DNA from: Vidua macroura
Taxonomy: Eukaryota; Chordata; Aves; Passeriformes; Viduidae
Length of the DNA stretch: 64,000 nt
NCBI RefSeq assembly: GCF_024509145.1
Contig: NC_071575.1
Location: forward strand, 54,292,269-54,356,268
Reading direction: 5' to 3'
The position numbers and the translations under genes were made by a program. The notes under the pieces were generated by a model. That model did not search any database, had not been told where the DNA came from, and was given only the letters and a program-made list of their open reading frames with translations. This document shows, piece by piece, positions 37,035 to 51,000 of this stretch. Each line of letters starts with the position of its first letter. The first letter of the stretch is position 1.

Positions 37035-40000
37035 TGCTCTAAACCATGGTTCTCTGTGAGGAATCCCCAGTCAGTCTTTAAACATAAAAATGTAAAAACC
37101 CCACTATGATTCCTCAGGATGTCTTTCAGTATGACAAACCTGTATCTACAAGATTTTGTACAGAATCTTAGTTATAGTAATTAATAATTTTACAAAGACA
37201 ATAAAAATAATGTGCTTTCACAGAGCTGGAATTTGGCTGTGAAAAACCACTCTTTCTCACAAATTTATTGGTCCATAAAAATTACAGGCATAAAAGCAGC
37301 CTTAAGATTTTTATGAAATATGTTTAAAAAATCTAGCAATATAAAAATGTGCTATAATTTGTGGCATCCCTTAAGTTACCAAAAAGGACTGAATTAGGGC
37401 AAACCATTTCAAATTTAAACATACTGTCTACAGTGCTGCCAAAAGATAAAATCATGCTTGAGTGCCACAGCCTTATTTTATAGCTTACGCCTAAAGACAA
37501 ATTTTATGGTTCTGATAAGGCCTTTTGAAAATAGACATTTATGACTCTTTTATAAAAGAGGACTCTTCACTGGGCACCACTGTAATAAAATTGTATCTCT
37601 GCAAAACAGATGATAGTGTCACTGACTTTTACCATGCAACAGAGTGCTGCTTCAAACCATACACAGAAATGCTCCAGTTTGGATTGGCAAATATTTGTGT
37701 TATTCTTTCTGTGGAAACTGTACATTCCCTTTACTGCTAGTTGTCCTAAAATTAAAAGTGAAATTTTGACATTGGAAGGTTTTGGTTTTAGAGAACTTAT
37801 GAGCTATGCATGGTTTGACTAGATTACAGTACTCCAATCCATGAGGAGTTCCCAAAGCCAGTGATGGACCATTGTTAAACATTTTGTTACAGTCTGAAGG
37901 TACTGCTCCTACTAAGTGCACAAGGGCAAGGGAGAGACTTTGATCATTCAGTCTGTTTAGCTGTAGCTTCACTGCATGGCTCTGGTTTGTCTCTCTCCTA
38001 CCTGCTTTAGCAAGGACACAGCCCAGGCACAGCTCTGGGGACCGTTAATTCCAGGCTCTTTTCCCCCAAATATATGGAACTATCATGTCTCCCTTCCCCT
38101 CTACAGTCATTCCATAATGCCCATGTCAGCACTTTTGCCCTCCACTCACTGCTGCAGTGTATCCCTGGGCATGCAATACACACACTACATCCGCTGCTCT
38201 CAGAACACCCTGATGGACTACAAAATACCTCTTACCTTATTTTGAACACTTTCAGCTGAAAACAGCAGATCATGTAGTAGCAGCATTTTAGAAGCACCAA
38301 GATATGACTGAAGCATAAAGATATCTGCTTTGAAGGGAGCTAACCTTTACTGGTGTGGCCACAAGCAAGTCAACACTGCTCAGAGGCTTCTACTCAGCCA
38401 TCGTGAACAAAGAGTAAACTGCAAGCAAGCAAAACAGTGCCAAGGCATTGGCTTGAGAAGTAACACCTATCAGTCCTACTGTTTGGTGTTTACTAGCCCC
38501 CTACCTGGCCTACTTCTGCCACATGACCTTTTAACCTGCTTCAGAAAGTGGCCAGGAATGGTTTGAGGGATAACGCAAGGTTATCATGTAATGACTGGCT
38601 GCAATACAAGGTATAGTGAAGACCATGCTGTGGACAGGATCCAGCTGTGCCACTGTAAGCAAGCCAGGCCATCCCCTTTGTTTGCATGTCAGAAAACATA
38701 CCCCAGTCACCCAGCTGTGGCCAGTATTTCATTGTAATCAACATCATGGTTTGCTGCACAAATGTGAAAGGAAAACACAACAAAGCTGTTTAAATATGGT
38801 AGGTTCTCTATTGCTGTGATGTCCTTTTGTAACTTTGTGACTTAATTGGCTGAATTCAGTATGATTTTAGTGCTGTTAAAGAGAGCCCAGTTTCAATCCC
38901 AAGAAAAGTTCCAACATTTCAATATTGTTTTTATTGCACATGAAGAAAAAACATGAGCATGTAGTTCTCCAGAAAACAAGATGTTCCCACAAATTTAAAT
39001 TAAAAATCTCAACGTTTTTCTGCTATTTTTAAAATCTAAATGAAATGTTATCATAGACCACAATCAAAAAAAAATCCACTTTGCTTTACTGAAGTGAGCC
39101 CAAATGATTCATTTTAAGGTCTTCACCTCCCATCATACACCCAGCATAATGAAGTAGTGTGACTATGCAGAGTTCTCAAAAGAAAATGTATTCACAATGA
39201 AAAATGTAAGGATTGAGAAGCCTCTAATCTAGGACTGGGGCAACAATTTTCACAATGATGGGTTCCATCTGATCAGGTGTAGACATCTACTGCTGAGCTG
39301 GTTGTCTGCTCTCTTATTAGATCTACTTGAAAGAAACAGGCACTGTTTGGAAAGTGAACAAGGTTCATTTTCTGAATGTTAACTTAACCACACAGACTGA
39401 GCTAATGGTATAATTCTAGGTAATTTTAATGAGTAGAAACAGACCTTTTTTGAGTGAAATCCTTTGCCAATATTAACTTCAGATTGAGACAGAAGAAGAC
39501 GCAGAGGCAGGCACAAAACATATTTAATTTGCATTTTATATCTTTCCATACTTGGGTAAATTTCTGACAGGTATTTTACTGCCCATATTGCACAGGACAC
39601 AGACATTCTTTGCACACTTCTCCAGCACCGGGGTCTGAAGCAGCCCAGAAAGCCTGTGAATGATCTCTGTAGCATCTCTCAAGTTAATCAGTGTCAGTAA
39701 TGATGTCAGACAATGACAATGAAATGAAAGGCAGAAAGAGCTTTTCTGAATGCCAGGAGGTAATGAAGCTTTTGAACTCATGTATAGCATCAGATCACTC
39801 TGTGCTGCAGTTATTAGAACAGTCTGGTAAATAACTTAATTAGGCACATCTTTAAACACCAAAAGTGAACAGTCATAGATTCTGAACAACAAGGACTTTT
39901 TTTGTACTTGCTGTAGGTTTGACTTGCTTGCAGGACTCACCAAGAAGGAATGCAATTGTTTTCATGTCTGAAGACCTCAGAGTTAGGAATGCCTTGCCAG

Positions 40001-43000
40001 TGTCTCCTGGGCAATGGAGGAATCTCTCAAAGCTTGCTCTCAGCTTCTGATTGCTACAGCTTATTAGAAAATCAGAGGCCCTCACTCCACCCAACCCAAA
40101 CTATCTATACCCTATTCTGTTGTTCCAGAATGGAGGTGGGAGGAAGTGCACCCCATCACTCATCAGCCTAAAGCTAGATGGTTGCTGTGATAAATAAAAA
40201 TCACTTCTCTACTAATCTTCGCTACCTTAACTGTCATCAGCAAAACCTTGATAGGCAGAACTACCAAACTTTATAAAGAGCTTTTTATGTCTGAAAGACA
40301 TTATCTAATACTGTGTGACATATTGCAATTCTTTGACTACTGTCTGGCGATGTAAGAAGCACTGAAGCAGCCTGTTCCTAAATTGCATCATGCTATGATA
40401 ACAAATCCTGACTAACTGGACAAGATATTTCTTAAAAATCCACTCTGTTGAAAGAGAATGAAGAATCTTGGTTAACCTAAAAAAAAAATCAGTTGTGTTT
40501 TTCCCCAGAACTATTCTTCCCATACTTCCCATATAGGAATAGTGGCATCAAATTTATGTATGCCATGTGTTGACTTTCGAATTCTATGTTTTGGCTTTCT
40601 CAGTGAGTGTTGTTATTGGCCAGGATGGAGGCAGAGGGTATGCCAAGCTCCAATGCTAATCTCCAACTATTTAGAAACTCTCCAAACGAATCTTAGGTTG
40701 CATAAAGAACTCTTACAAGATGGTCAAGATGGACTTAGTTGTGAATCTTATTTTTTGCATTTTAATGGGCCATTTTCTGTTGATGTTACCAATACTTACA
40801 CTTTTTTTGTATGCAACAAAGCATCAGAGATGTTGCAGCAGCGTTAGTGAAAAAAAGACATTTGAAAAAGAAAATATAAGTCTCTGATGACACTTTAATT
40901 ACAGAAGCCTCTGAATTTAATAACTGGCAAAGCACTCCCATACTTACTGTTCTCCTTTAGCCCTGTATATTATGAGTTTGGTGTTGCCCACAACAGAAAA
41001 ATCCCTCAAGGGGTTTCCCTTTTGAGATGTTTTTTAAGGTAACTTTTGTTACAGTAGCTGGAGTTTTACACACTGTGCTGCCCACTCTTATAAGCCTTGT
41101 TTTCCTCTGCAAGGGAACTGAGATGTTACAGGCACAGGGTGTTCTTTTTTGCCCCCATCATGCAGCATGAACCCCCACAGAATGAATGACTTCTGTGAGT
41201 TGACATAGGCAGGCATAGACAGTTACACAGTCACACTCTTGTCTCTTGAATATACACAGCTAAGAGACCAGGTATGAGTGCCATATATGCCAAGAGCTCT
41301 TGGCAGTTCACACTTCCACACACAGTTAAAATGATTTCTCACTTCTAAAGCTGCTTTCCTCTTACAGTCTCATTGCTGTCTTACAACCCAGTGTGATGGT
41401 AGCTCTGCTACTGTCACTCATGTAACTTTTCTGCCAGGGACTGACTGGCAGAAAGGCATGACTCAGTCACTGGTCCAAGCTCAGACCCTGGAGTCCCTCA
41501 TAAATAAGCACAGGTACACACTGTTTGGCACTTCCATGCAGAATGGTCAGAAAATTAAATTTAGTACAATAAACCAAAGTCTCTAGGCTTTGAAGAAAAG
41601 GTTTTTCCTTAGTCATAAGCAATGCACAGTACAAATGGATGTAAAAAAAGGGAACGTGGGAGGAGAGAAACAAAATACGTCATGAATATGCCCAAAGGCA
41701 AATTACCACCCCAGAACATACCACTGCCAGGATAAATCCAAGTTTCTCCCCTGTCAGTGTGGAAGCAGAACAGTGACTCACCTCAGACAACCACAGCAGC
41801 CACCACCTTGTTTGCCTTTTGTATTCTTGAAGCATATTTTGCAGCTCATGTCTGAAAATGAAGATCTGTATTTTCTTGAATAACTCTTTGAAATTATTTT
41901 TCTCTAAGCCAGTTGCCAGTGGATAAGTAAAGCCATTCTCACCTGTGATACAATACCTGAATGGAGGGCAAGTCACTTTATCAAACTGTTGGTATTTTAT
42001 ATGACAAAGAGTTTGAAAGAAAATAATGCAACAAGAAGAGCAAAAAGATACATTTGATACATGAAGCAGCTTTTCAATTCAACTTTTTCCACTGCAAAAG
42101 ACAAAAGACAATCCCCTCATAGGAGCTATTGACCAGTAATTTTTCCATGGTAAAGGCTTTGTAGTATTTCTCTGTGTATGTCCAATATAGAATGGGATGT
42201 CTTCGCTGGGCTCCCAGGTACTGAGGATTAACTTCAACTGTGGCAATCTTATCTCATATACAGGAATTTAAGTGGCAGTGGAACTCCATTTTAAAGTTTT
42301 TAGTTTATATGGTGACTAGAAATTACCTGGCCAATAACCAACCCAGAAAGAACATAAACTTGCAAGTTCCTCCTTTGCATTTCAGTGTCAATTTCTTTCT
42401 GTACCTTCCTGTATATGGGAGGTTTTGAAATGTCTTAGGCACCACAAGGTGCTCATATGATTTGGAAATCCCTGATCAGGGACCAGTCTGAGCTCTCTCC
42501 CCCACTTCTCCCAGCCTCTCACATATATTCCAAGGCTCTACTCAGAACAGCTATTTTTGGCTGTTTCAGAAAGCTGTCTTGTTTATTCCAAGAACCCGTC
42601 TGAAGAATTTACACATTGGAGCCCATGTTGCCAAGAATATGGAAATTATGACTGCAATACAAAGGACAGCTAATGAAACCAAGGAATGATCCTAATGAAA
42701 AAAATGCTTATTTGAGTCCACTCTAGGAAGCAGGAGATCTTTATGTGTGCAAAGGTGTAAGAAAAAAATTCTTGCTGCTCAAAATGGTGGCATAGTTATT
42801 TTAATAGGATAATAACTAGATGAAGACACATTCAGATGATGTCAGTGAGATCTTTTACAAGTGGAAGTGCAGAAACTGCACCTGTGAATGGGAAGACAGT
42901 GTTCTTCTGACTTGTCCATAAACTGTGGACATGGTCCTGCAGCAGCTGAAATGGCAAGAATTGGCTTTAATGGAATGGTGGTTCTAGCTCTGTTTGTGGA

Positions 43001-43370
43001 AATTTGTTGAGACTGCACACAAGAATTAGTATCCCAAGCTGATAATAGTTCTTTTCCACCAATGCAAGGCACATTTCAGGATTGGTATCTTGCCAGACTT
43101 GCTATGAAATTAAAGTTGTGGTGAAGTAGTACAATGAGAAGCATCAAACAGTGTGATGAGAAAGGATGTGAATCGCTGCTGAGGTGCAGTACTAGTGTTT
43201 GGTGGACAGGAAGGTGGGCTAGATTCAGAATTCTCCTGTTACTTAGTTTATGACCTAGAATGGAACACTCAGTTCTTTTGCTTGTTACCGTGTGTACAAA
43301 TGACACCAAATTGTTATTCACTTCTTGCTTGTACACCAAGGAATTAAAAAAAAAAAAAAATACAAACAAC
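37035..43370. other. Non-coding stretch; no established gene
   Basis: No known domain was recognised on either strand. A two-exon minus-strand reading (39965 to 39536) is discussed as a weak candidate among the findings. Confidence 0.45.
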
Positions 43371-43375
43371 CAACC

Positions 43376-44060
43376 CGTTACGCAAATAATGATTAGCGCA
43401 GTTCTGGGACCCAGGACGCTCCTAGAGATCATCACGCCTTGGGTGGAATGCCCTTTTCCTGAGTCAGCCGCTTCCCCAGGCCCACCCCCGCGCCTCCAAA
43501 CACAGAAACTCCCTGTGCCGAAACGCACAAATTCGTGCGGGGTTTCGTCCCTGAGAAGACCCTCGACTCCTGCAACCCGTTACGACTTGCTCAGTGCCAT
43601 CTGGGAATGGTCTGAAATGGCGTTGCTGGGATTCCAGCTGTTCTTGCCTAGGAAAAGATACACCAGGTCCCGGTACCGAGGAGGCTCGTTGCCCTGCCCG
43701 CCTCCCAGCGCCAGCCGCCGCTTTCTGCAGAAAGAACGTGGCTCTGGCTCAGCAAGACGGGCTCCTTTCGGCAGTGACTCCCGCTGCGGAGCCCGCAGCA
43801 GCCGGGAAGGGGCCTGCTTGCAGCGAGCGCGGCCGGGAGGCGCCTCTGCCCGGCCCCGCCGAGCCGCGGCCTCCGCGCTCCCCCTGCCGGCGGCGCCGGC
43901 GCAGCGAGCCCGCCGTGCCCGCCGTGCCCGCCGCGGGGGGCGGGCGGCCTGCGGCAGGGCCGGGCGTGCGCCGCTCTGCGGGTTACACGGGCGATCAGCC
44001 AGGACGGCTGGACAGAAAGCGCTCTCCAGCCTCCCGGTGTTCATCTGGGAGTGAGGTTCC
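43376..44060. promoter_or_regulatory. Isolated CpG island, probable promoter
   Basis: GC content and CpG density rise sharply here against AT-rich flanks, peaking at about 43660-44030 with many CGC/GCC runs. Visible motifs are a GC box (GGGGGCGGGCGG, about 43935-43946), an AP-1 site (TGAGTCA, 43460-43466) and two copies of CAACCCGTTACG (43371-43382 and 43573-43584), each holding a MYB-type core (TAACGG on the minus strand). Long open frames across the island on both strands are alanine/arginine/proline-rich and look like composition effects. Direction and downstream exons are unknown. It may start a gene lying outside, a non-coding RNA, or be a distal element. Confidence 0.7.
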
Positions 44061-44449
44061 TATGGGTTGTTAAATAAAGCTGAGCTGTGTAACAGTAGCA
44101 GCGTTCCCTGGGCGTTCTGAGCGTTCTGACATTGCAGGAGAGGCCGGCAGTATCCACGGACGTGGGGTCTGTTGGCAGAGCCTCGCTCCTGAAAAAAACA
44201 GAAGTAGTTTCCACGTTGGGCTTTCCAATGTCTGCCAGCTACAGTGGTCTGCCTCAGTGGGGACAGTGGAGGGCAACGTGAACACTAGCGAGGCCTGGCA
44301 CTGGTTGTGGAATTATTGTCTGTGCTGTGGGCCAGGTAGGTCCCCCTGCACCTGGGCAGCTGGGGACTGACTGGCTGGGTGACAGCACTGCCAACTGGAC
44401 CTGAGATACAATAAAAGTTATTATCCAGAAATGCATCCTTTTGCAACGG

Positions 44450-45035
44450 TGTCCAGCAGCATCTTGGGCTCCACTGGGCAGGATACTGCAGCAGATTGAG
44501 GGAGATGCTACTTCTCCCAGCCTGGCTCAGCCCTGGCTAGACTGCAGTTGGAATGTTCTGTCCAGACCAGGGCTCTCCAGAACAAGAGGGACATTGACAT
44601 ACTGGAGTGAGTCTTGAAAAGGATCACTGAGATGATTAGGGGATTAGAGCCAATCCTGATGTGTAAGGATAAGCTGAGAGAGATGGGACTGTTTAGACTA
44701 CAGAAGAGAAAATTCAAGGGGTTATTATCAATGTGTGCAAATATCTGAGCAGGGACACTAAATGAGATGGAGCCTGCTAAGTGGATCCAGTGAAAGAACA
44801 AGAGGGAATTGGCACAAACTATAAGAAATCCCACTTGAATGTAAGGAAAACTTTTAAACTGTGAGGGTGCCAAACACAGGCACATGTTGCTGAGAGACCC
44901 TGCAAAGTTTCTGTCCTTGTAGATGCTTGAAACGTGGCTGAACATGTGCATGAAGCTGCTGTAGGTGACTGTGCTTTGAGCAGAGAGATTGGACCATATA
45001 ATTTCCTAAGGTCCCTGCCAACCTCAGTCATGTGT
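44450..45035 (+). mobile_element. CR1 LINE fragment, sense, about 0.6 kb
   Basis: It opens near GTGTCCAGCAGCATCTTGGG, continues with GATAAGCTGAGAGAGATGGG and CTACAGAAGAGAAAATTCAA, and ends GGTCCCTGCCAACCTCAGTC. These are the CR1 3' region phrases in sense order. It lies about 400 bases from the CpG island. Diverged and without an open frame. Confidence 0.88.
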
Positions 45036-45039
45036 CTTC

Positions 45040-48000
45040 CTTTTAAAAGAATGTAAAGAAAAAGAAGGCAGTAGGAGAGGAGAATATTTCCCTTGCTCTC
45101 TGTATGCTAAAGCTTGAAACAGATAAGAGATTTTTTTTTTTCCTCTTTTGTTGTTGAATTGAGTTAGGTGAAAATATGAATAAGGATGGGAGGGGCACTG
45201 GTAAACAGAATACTTCTATTGTTACTCAGTCAAAAGGATTGCAAGCCTGAGAGGGAGACTTTTTTTTTCCAGGCCTGAAAATCCATTTGGAATAACCTTG
45301 TGTTTTGGCTGGCTGCCTTTTTCAGCAGGGAGATTAACAATAAGTTTATTTGTCATCTTCAAGCAGGTATAAGCCACCTTTACCATTGAAGTCTTATGTG
45401 TGGACTTGTTTACTGTGAACTTTTAAAAATTAATTCACCTATGTATTTTGAGTGCCACAGAAATGAAAAGGAAGTTTTAAACTGTAGGTCTGAACATGGA
45501 TTTAGAACATCTAGCAATATGGGGTACAGTAATTTGCTTCTGCAGTCCAGTGTCCAATTGGATGCTCCCTGAGGTTAACTGGAACATAGCAATCAGGCTC
45601 TCTTTGTTAAACTACACAGTGTAAGATTCTTACTCAAGGAAAATCTCAGCTTCAGGCTTTGTGTAACTATTAATCCTCTTTGTAGCTTTTCTGTAAATAC
45701 TGTGTAGCTAGTAAATACAGAGGCCTGACTTTTGATCATGTTTGTCTTTCAGGAGATATCCTGAAACATGTATATATGATCTATAAATATTATCTAATTA
45801 GGAAATGCATTGGACACATCCTGGTGTTAATCCCTATTCCTTAGTCAAAATGTCAGTGAAAGAAAATGTCATGCTGAGTAATCTGTCTTTGTGTCTCAGA
45901 GACCACTGTGGACTAATACTGTCTACTTATGAAACCATATTTTGTATACTCTTGCAGCCTGTAAAATGTGGCTCCATATTAGGCTACGAGGCAGCAGAAG
46001 TTGCAGAGTTCCCGTGTTGAAGCAACAGGAAGCATAGTCTTCTTTTCTGGGTTGTGCACACTTGTGTTTCATAAAGTCAGTCTTCCAAAGGTTTTGATTT
46101 CTTCTTGTACATGAAGATGAACTTTTCATGATAAGCCAGCTGATTGCTTATGAGCTAGGGTTAGTGGGCAGCCAACATGTGTGATAGGGTGAGTGTCTGC
46201 TACAGACAGGAAGAAGTAGATGAGGTCTCCTAACTAAGAAAAGTAATGAACATAGAACAAGTAGAAGGAGGGTCGGGTTATTCCTCCAAACCTTGAAGGA
46301 ACAAAGACACTGTCTAGGTGTGTAGGAAATCAGTGAAGAAAGTGGAAGCCCACCTGAAGTTGGCCCATTTCACATTAATTAAAACAAACCACAGAATGAA
46401 ATTACTTTTAAATTTGAAAAGCTGAAAATGTTACTGAAGTTCGCTGTTTGGAGGATTTTTCTGTATTTTCATCTATAGAGAACTATAGAGGGAAAACTGA
46501 AAAGAGAAAAGCTGAGACTTAGCTTTTCCCTTGGATGAAAAGAAGATGAAAATGGCTTTTGCCTGATTCTCCCTAAGTTGTTTCTTAGATTAAAGCACCT
46601 TAAGAGTTTGTTTAAGCATAAAGTTGATTGCCTGTGTCTGAAACAAAGTTGAAAATATTTGCAGGTCAAGAAGCTCAAATTAAAATTTGTGGGGATTACA
46701 AAACTAATTAAGAATATTCTTAAATGTACAGATTTTAGACTGGTGACTATTTTGGAATGCATCTGTTGGACTCAGGCACTAAAAATGTTTGCACTCTCTT
46801 ATATAGTATCTCTTGAATTTTTTCAAAAGTACTTGAAATAAGTAGGATTATTCCCTAGAATCAGAGCATTCCACAGCTCTGCTCTTCCCTCTTCTCTGAA
46901 TGTGTAAGTACACTTGTAACTCCATTCCCAAGAAGCTTGGAAATATTTGGGTTTATTATTGAACAAGGCCAGTGGAAGTAAATATTCATAGCTTGGGTAA
47001 GAATAGTTTCTATAAAATACATGTTGCTGAATGTTTCATTCTGCTTTCCAAAGTACCTTATTCCTCTTGAAGCCGATAGGATTGGGGTAAAGCTGGAAGA
47101 TAATTTTCTTTTACTTTTATAGAAGATAAAAAAAAGAGAATTATCTCTTGCTTGCAGCCTGTAAAGGAATTTTCGTAGGTGTTAAACCATATGCACCTTT
47201 TGAAGGCTGGTGCAATGTGCACTTTACATATTTATAGTTAAAATGCCTCAGGAGTGTATTTTTAACATAGTTCTGATCTTACAGAATCAGCCAACTGTAG
47301 ATTTGCTCTGAAATGTATCTTGGTTTGGATATGAGAATCAGGCTAGATCTAGAGTTGATGACAGTATGTTTTATAGCTGGCTGCCTGTTTTGCATGGCAG
47401 GGATATTAGTACTGTTCTGGTATTTCATATACTTATTTAGTGGGAAGACCAACATTAACACATGAAGCAGCAGTGCAGTAAAATGATAGCATAAAGGCCT
47501 TCCTGCTTGTCATCAAGTCCACTAGATGTCCCTCCAGCTCTTTGTGAGACATAGCTGATTTAGGCTAAATGGATCTAAGATGAACAGCACTGCATTTTAT
47601 GTCTCGTATCTTGCATATATAGCTCTTTTTTGATTCCTACAGCAGTTATGGCTACAACATAAATCCAATTTCAGAAGGTGATGGTAGATGACTTCCTTCT
47701 GTATGTGTACACATGTGATTTTGATCTGTCAAAAGCAATCTTTCTTTGTATGGATAGTGGGCAGATACAACACTGGGGTGGAAAAACGAATGCATTTTTA
47801 GGTTATGCCTAGATTTTTACAGGAAAAAAGGACAATTTAGCTCAGTGTCAACGTTTCCACTCTGCAGGTGAAGACTAGTCTGGGAGGTAATCTAACATAG
47901 TAGTTTAGTTGGTGGCCCTGTCAGACATTCAGTCTTACTGTGAAAGTGGTCAGCTCAGAAATCTCAGAAGAGTTAAGATACTTTTTCACTACACCCTGAA

Positions 48001-51000
48001 ATATGAAGATTAATCTCCTCAGAAGTGCTGTTAGCTCTGTTCTGTATTTTCAGCTGCTACCTTTGAATTTGTAATCTTTTCAAGCATTCTGCTGCCCTGA
48101 TGCTTGTGACATCTGGAAATGCAGTTCCAGAATTTGGGTAAATATCACATGAGGTGAAAAAGTATTTCAATTGAATATCCTTACTTCTGTGGTTTGATGC
48201 GAAGAAAATTAATCTAAGTCTTGTTCTTTGTATTTTTTAATCCCATTGTCTCTTACTCACCTGGTTTCTAAGGAAAACAATCCTTAAATTTTTGTGATTT
48301 CTACCAATACCCCTATTCTTTCTCATCACATTTTCTTTGACTTTTCTCCCTCAATTTCTATGTGTTATGTTTTCTATGGTGAGGTGATTAATGTAGCTTC
48401 TTTAGATGACAAAACCACAGATGTTGGCAAATTAATACACTAAAAATATTAGTTGTTGGCAAAATAAATTAGTTACGATGCAGAAAAAATAGCTCTTTGT
48501 ATATCTTCATCTGCAGCACTACTCATATATTGATTACACAGACTGATAGTTACTTCTAATAGAGATGAAATTGTGTTGTAGATAAGACCTATTGCTTTCT
48601 GATTAGGAGGTGCTTCTGGTTTTAAATTTAATGTAACCCTTCTATTATCTTTTACTCACTGCGCATTTTGCCTCTCAAAGCACATTCCCTGTACAGTAGC
48701 ATAGCAGTTGTAGCTAGATAATAGAGAGTAAGTGGTCTATGAAACCTTTGCTAGGTGTCAGGTATGTAAATAGTATAGGATAGATGTTTCCATTTTAATA
48801 TTGTGTTGTAGGTGTATGCTATAATCTGGGACAAGAGGTCCTTGGTTATTTGATGTGTAAGCAAGGAGACCTCAGACCAAAGCCCTGGTGGTTCAGAGCA
48901 GTATGAACAGTGCTATTTAGAATCAGAGCAATAGTTTATCAGATCCTCTTGGTTCCTTCTGATCCAGCTGTGATCAGCATAGCCCAGTTATGTAATTTAA
49001 AATTACTCATCTTAAGATGTGGGTGAGACATGGTGGAAGGAATTACTTTCTCTGCATGGGACATGCCTTCAACATATCCAGTGATGACAGTGAGTTGGAG
49101 TGAGGATGGGGGGAAAGAGAGTAATAAGGGAGGCCATGCAGATTTACTTTGGTAAATCAGATCTCTGGACACCGAATCAGCTCTGACTACTTCGAGCCCT
49201 TATCAATAAAATGGGCTAATTGATATCAGTAACAGAAACTGGTAAAACTATAAAAAAAAATCAGGTTTTATTTTTTGCTGTAGAGGATTTTACCCAAATC
49301 ATGTAAGACATTTTTCTCTGATCACTGCGGCATAGCAAGTTGAGAAAACCACAATTTAATTCACTGTGGGAAAAATACTCCAAGTTATGTGTAAAAAATC
49401 TCCAACCCCAAGCCAACACCAAGAAGATTATCTCTACGCTTTCAGGAATTCCCTGAGTAAGCAGAAGTTCTGAAGCTGGTGTTATTGTCCTGGATGAGCC
49501 TATGTTCATACACAGACTGGGTTGCTATGGAGTTTCTTATGGCATATCAATAATAAGAGATGTGGTGATTCCCATATCCACATGACACCTCCCTCTTGGT
49601 CCTTCTAGACCACTTTGATCCTTTGCACATGCTGTTTTAGTTATTCCTGTGGTATTGCCTGTCATGGATAGGAAGGAACTAAAAACACATTTCCCTCTTT
49701 CTCTTCTGCCTAGCTTTTCTTCCAACCTTCCTCTCCTCCTTTCTCCTATGATAATAGGAAAGCAAACAAGGGAAGTAACATTAGGGAAGGTGATGGGAAA
49801 TTCCTTTCCTCTCTCTGCTTCCCTTTCTGATAACATGTGCCTGTATTGCTTCTCTAACTTCTTCTGGCCCTGAAGGTTTCACTTTATGTCTATCATTCAG
49901 TCACTCAACTCTGGTTTCCTGTCCAGTTCCTGGATAGGTTAATTAGTCATATCTATCATAGAAATCCTCAGAAGGGCAATATGTAAATTCTTTGCTGCTG
50001 AAATTAATAAGTCTGATCTTGACAAGTATCTCATTGGCAATTTTGCAAGTCTCCATGAAGATGGACTTCAGGATCAAGTAATTGTTATAGAAATTGGCTT
50101 ATGTTATTCAAGAACTAAGTAGCATCACTTACACCAAAATTTTCACTTTGGATCAGGGATGCACTTGTAAAACATTGAGACTGCTGTTTGCCAATCCACA
50201 CATGTAAAGACAGCCACATAAACTTCTGACCTTGCCTTACTTTGTAAGAGAATCTGTGCTCAGTAGTCTGGACAGTTGGCCATCATTTATCATGTGAAAA
50301 GAAGCATCAAACTAGGTAGGATTATTTTAGTAATCTTCAGGGTGGTTGCCACAGAAAAATAATTTACTTTTATTTATTTAGAAAATGGCTTTTACTAAAT
50401 GCCTGTTTACAAGTCTTCCTTGCAAAACATGACAGAGAACAAATCAGCCAAGATAATAACATACACGTTTTCCTGTTGAACAAAAATGTCTTGTTTTTGG
50501 ATTGACTTACAAGAATAACATATTCTTTTCCTTACTTAATAGTATTTTAAAGACTAAGTAACATTAATATGATAATGGATAATCAGAAGATAAACATTAG
50601 TTCTTAAACACTAAAATCTCTTTTGTTGTTCAATCACAACAGATAAATAATTAATGAAAATAAAGCCAAGAAAGAACCATATTGTTTTAGTTGGAAATAT
50701 TTCCATGATGAAACCTGCAGTAAGACATTTCTGTATGTCTGTTTTCATGATTGTTTAGAAAGTCTATTATTTGACAAGTCAGCTCTATAAACTAACTCAC
50801 AGTAATTGCAATTCTAGTATTTTGGAAAACATAAGTTTACCATTGCCAAAATCCCCTCAAATATGTCTATTTGGAGTAATTTTTACAGGTCAAAAGATAG
50901 TCAGGTGTAGGTTGTTAGTAATTTCAGATTGTAGACCTGCAATCTAGTAAGTATAAGTCTGATACAGGAGTGTCACAAAGAGCTAGTTCCCTCTGATGAC

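Noticed and set aside
41680..41976. Minus-strand open segment ending at a perfect GTGAGT donor (41781)
   Set aside because: No matching acceptor or partner exon was found and no family was recognised.
43260..44073. Long open frames across the CpG island on both strands
   Set aside because: Overlapping Ala/Arg/Pro-rich frames on both strands are expected from GC-rich composition; no domain, start context or splice partner supports them.
49537..49873. Open frames on both strands, one rich in Arg/Glu
   Set aside because: The charged run comes from a purine/pyrimidine-biased tract; no start, splice or domain evidence.
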